Under the pieces are notes generated by a model. It saw only the letters and a list, made by a program, of their open reading frames with translations, was not told where the DNA came from and did not search any database. The translations under genes were made by a program, and so were the position numbers. This document shows positions 26,947-28,082 of a DNA stretch of 28,082 nt, in pieces. The stretch is taken from NCBI GenBank assembly GCA_037447655.1, contig JBBHKE010001209.1, positions 64,001 to 92,082 of the forward strand. The letters are read 5' to 3'. The DNA is from Zygnema cylindricum (lineage: Eukaryota; Streptophyta; Zygnematophyceae; Zygnematales; Zygnemataceae). Position 1 is the stretch's first letter. Each line of letters opens with the position of its first letter.

Positions 26947-28082
26947 AATATAATTGACTTTATAATTTAATTTGTGAGGCTTTTGCCAAGGGGGAGAACT
27001 CCACTGGAATGGCCAAAAAACACAAATGCGATGTGGACCTGAATTGTTCGATCTAATTGATGCGTGTCATTCATTGGTCACGTTTTTCAAACAGAGTAAC
27101 CTCTTGGTTAGCCAAGTTAACGGCCGCGCGCACTTCCCCCCCCTCCCAAACAAAGCGCTCGACAATCGGATTGTGTTGTTTGAAACGGCCGTTTGCCCTA
27201 AGCTGGCGACGGCGTCACTGCATTTTGGAATTTGAACTTGCCGACGTGGCCTATACCGGTTAAATCGACTGTCGGTTTGTTTGTTCACTTGTTTTTTTCT
27301 TGGATTACCGCCGTACAACTATTCTGAACGAATTTTCGTTATTGCCTATGAGTCTATGACGGAATCCGTTACAAAATCGGTATCTTCACGCATCTCGTTA
27401 GGTCTAGCTTTGGAGAGTGACCGACGATGTCGATTTCAGCTTAGATAATTCGACGCGGAAATTAATATCGGTACTCTTCTAAAAAAAATGTTTTTTTCGA
27501 CGAACCAACAAAAATGTTTATATTGTGGTTATGACAGCTGTGTTCAGCTACGTGACAAATCACGATCATGGAGACAAGCTACAATCAGAACCATTCGGTG
27601 ACATCTGTACCGCTGGTTATTTTTACCACGTCGTAATTTTCCTGCAACGCGTACGGCTTCCACTAAATACATTGTACAACATAACTTTTTCGTGAGGAAA
27701 ATGTACGGACTTACGAGATTCATTGGAATTTTAAAAATATTTTCTGCAGAAAGCGAACACAAACCGTTGACTAGTGGTACATATTATCGATACGTGTCTA
27801 CACGTCATTCCCTACAATCCGATTGGCCCCTAGGTTTGATTGGGCTGGTAAGTCATTGGTCGTCTGGAAATAATGTGTATATTCGACAACATTTCGAGCA
27901 TTCGTCCTCGAACTTTTAGGCATTGATCCACTCGCTGTCCGTACTGTACCCGTCACGGACAGCTTCGCGACATGTAAAATCCTAAACACATCCTGACCGT
28001 CAGTTATCAAGCTGAACGACTTGATATTCGTACGATTCCGTCATCGTTGCTGTCAGCTTGAACATAATACGGATAACGGCAA
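26947..28082. other. Intergenic stretch, no gene recognised
   Basis: Several 70 to 80-codon frames overlap on both strands (for example 27026-27235 plus, 27798-28010 minus), but none shows known motifs, and the overlap in many frames suggests chance. The composition is closer to even GC than the AT-rich introns. Confidence 0.5.

Noticed and set aside
26685-27190. Two similar stretches ATTGTGTTGTTTGAA (26704 and 27170) as a possible repeat element
   Set aside because: The match is about 15 bases with unrelated flanks, too short to define an element.

Overview
This is eukaryotic nuclear DNA. It is AT-rich, has long low-complexity intergenic and intronic stretches, and contains a gene with many small GT-AG introns, a eukaryotic tRNA-Ser gene and nested transposons. 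The standard genetic code fits: no stop falls inside the 17 exons I chained, and the gene ends in TAA. I cannot name the species. The copia element resembles plant/algal Ty1-copia elements, with a primer site of the initiator-tRNA-Met type (TGGTATCGGAG). The main gene has a G8 plus parallel beta-helix architecture known from animals, ciliates and other protists. A microbial eukaryote such as an alga is my best guess, by inference only.

Layout. Positions 499-7406 hold a nested transposon. The outer part is a non-autonomous hAT-like element (507-7398) with long inverted repeats and a perfect 8-bp target duplication (GTGTTTTT). Inside it, on the minus strand, sits a nearly full-length Ty1/copia retrotransposon (719-6752) with two LTRs, primer site, polypurine tract, and Gag-protease-integrase-RT-RNase H. 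Three in-frame stops and one frameshift disable it. Its 5' LTR has lost its outer 43 bp and abuts a second copy of about 60 bp of the left flank. Positions 7407-9292 carry no gene that I recognise.

Positions 9293-21894 (minus strand) hold one large gene, which I reconstruct as 17 coding exons. All splice phases agree and the coding total is 2979 nt (992 residues). The predicted protein is secreted: signal peptide, G8 domain, a CEMIP/TMEM2/PKHD1L1-like right-handed beta-helix region, then a C-terminal beta-sandwich module of a kind I associate with large bacterial secreted proteins. Fifteen of the exons are well supported; exons 13 and 14 are less certain. The introns hold minisatellites (ATTGGACA-type words, GAGGGT, CCCTCT), poly-T tracts, a fragment of the same hAT-like family and palindromic GTACAGTAC repeats.

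Positions 22019-28082 are mostly non-coding. They contain a purine tract just upstream of the gene, two inverted copies of an undescribed small DNA transposon (23290-23744 and 24401-24967, the second with a 7-bp target duplication), one intact tRNA-Ser(UGA) gene at 26452-26532, and decayed tRNA-Ser 3' ends downstream. A weak plus-strand gene candidate lies at 25519-25794.
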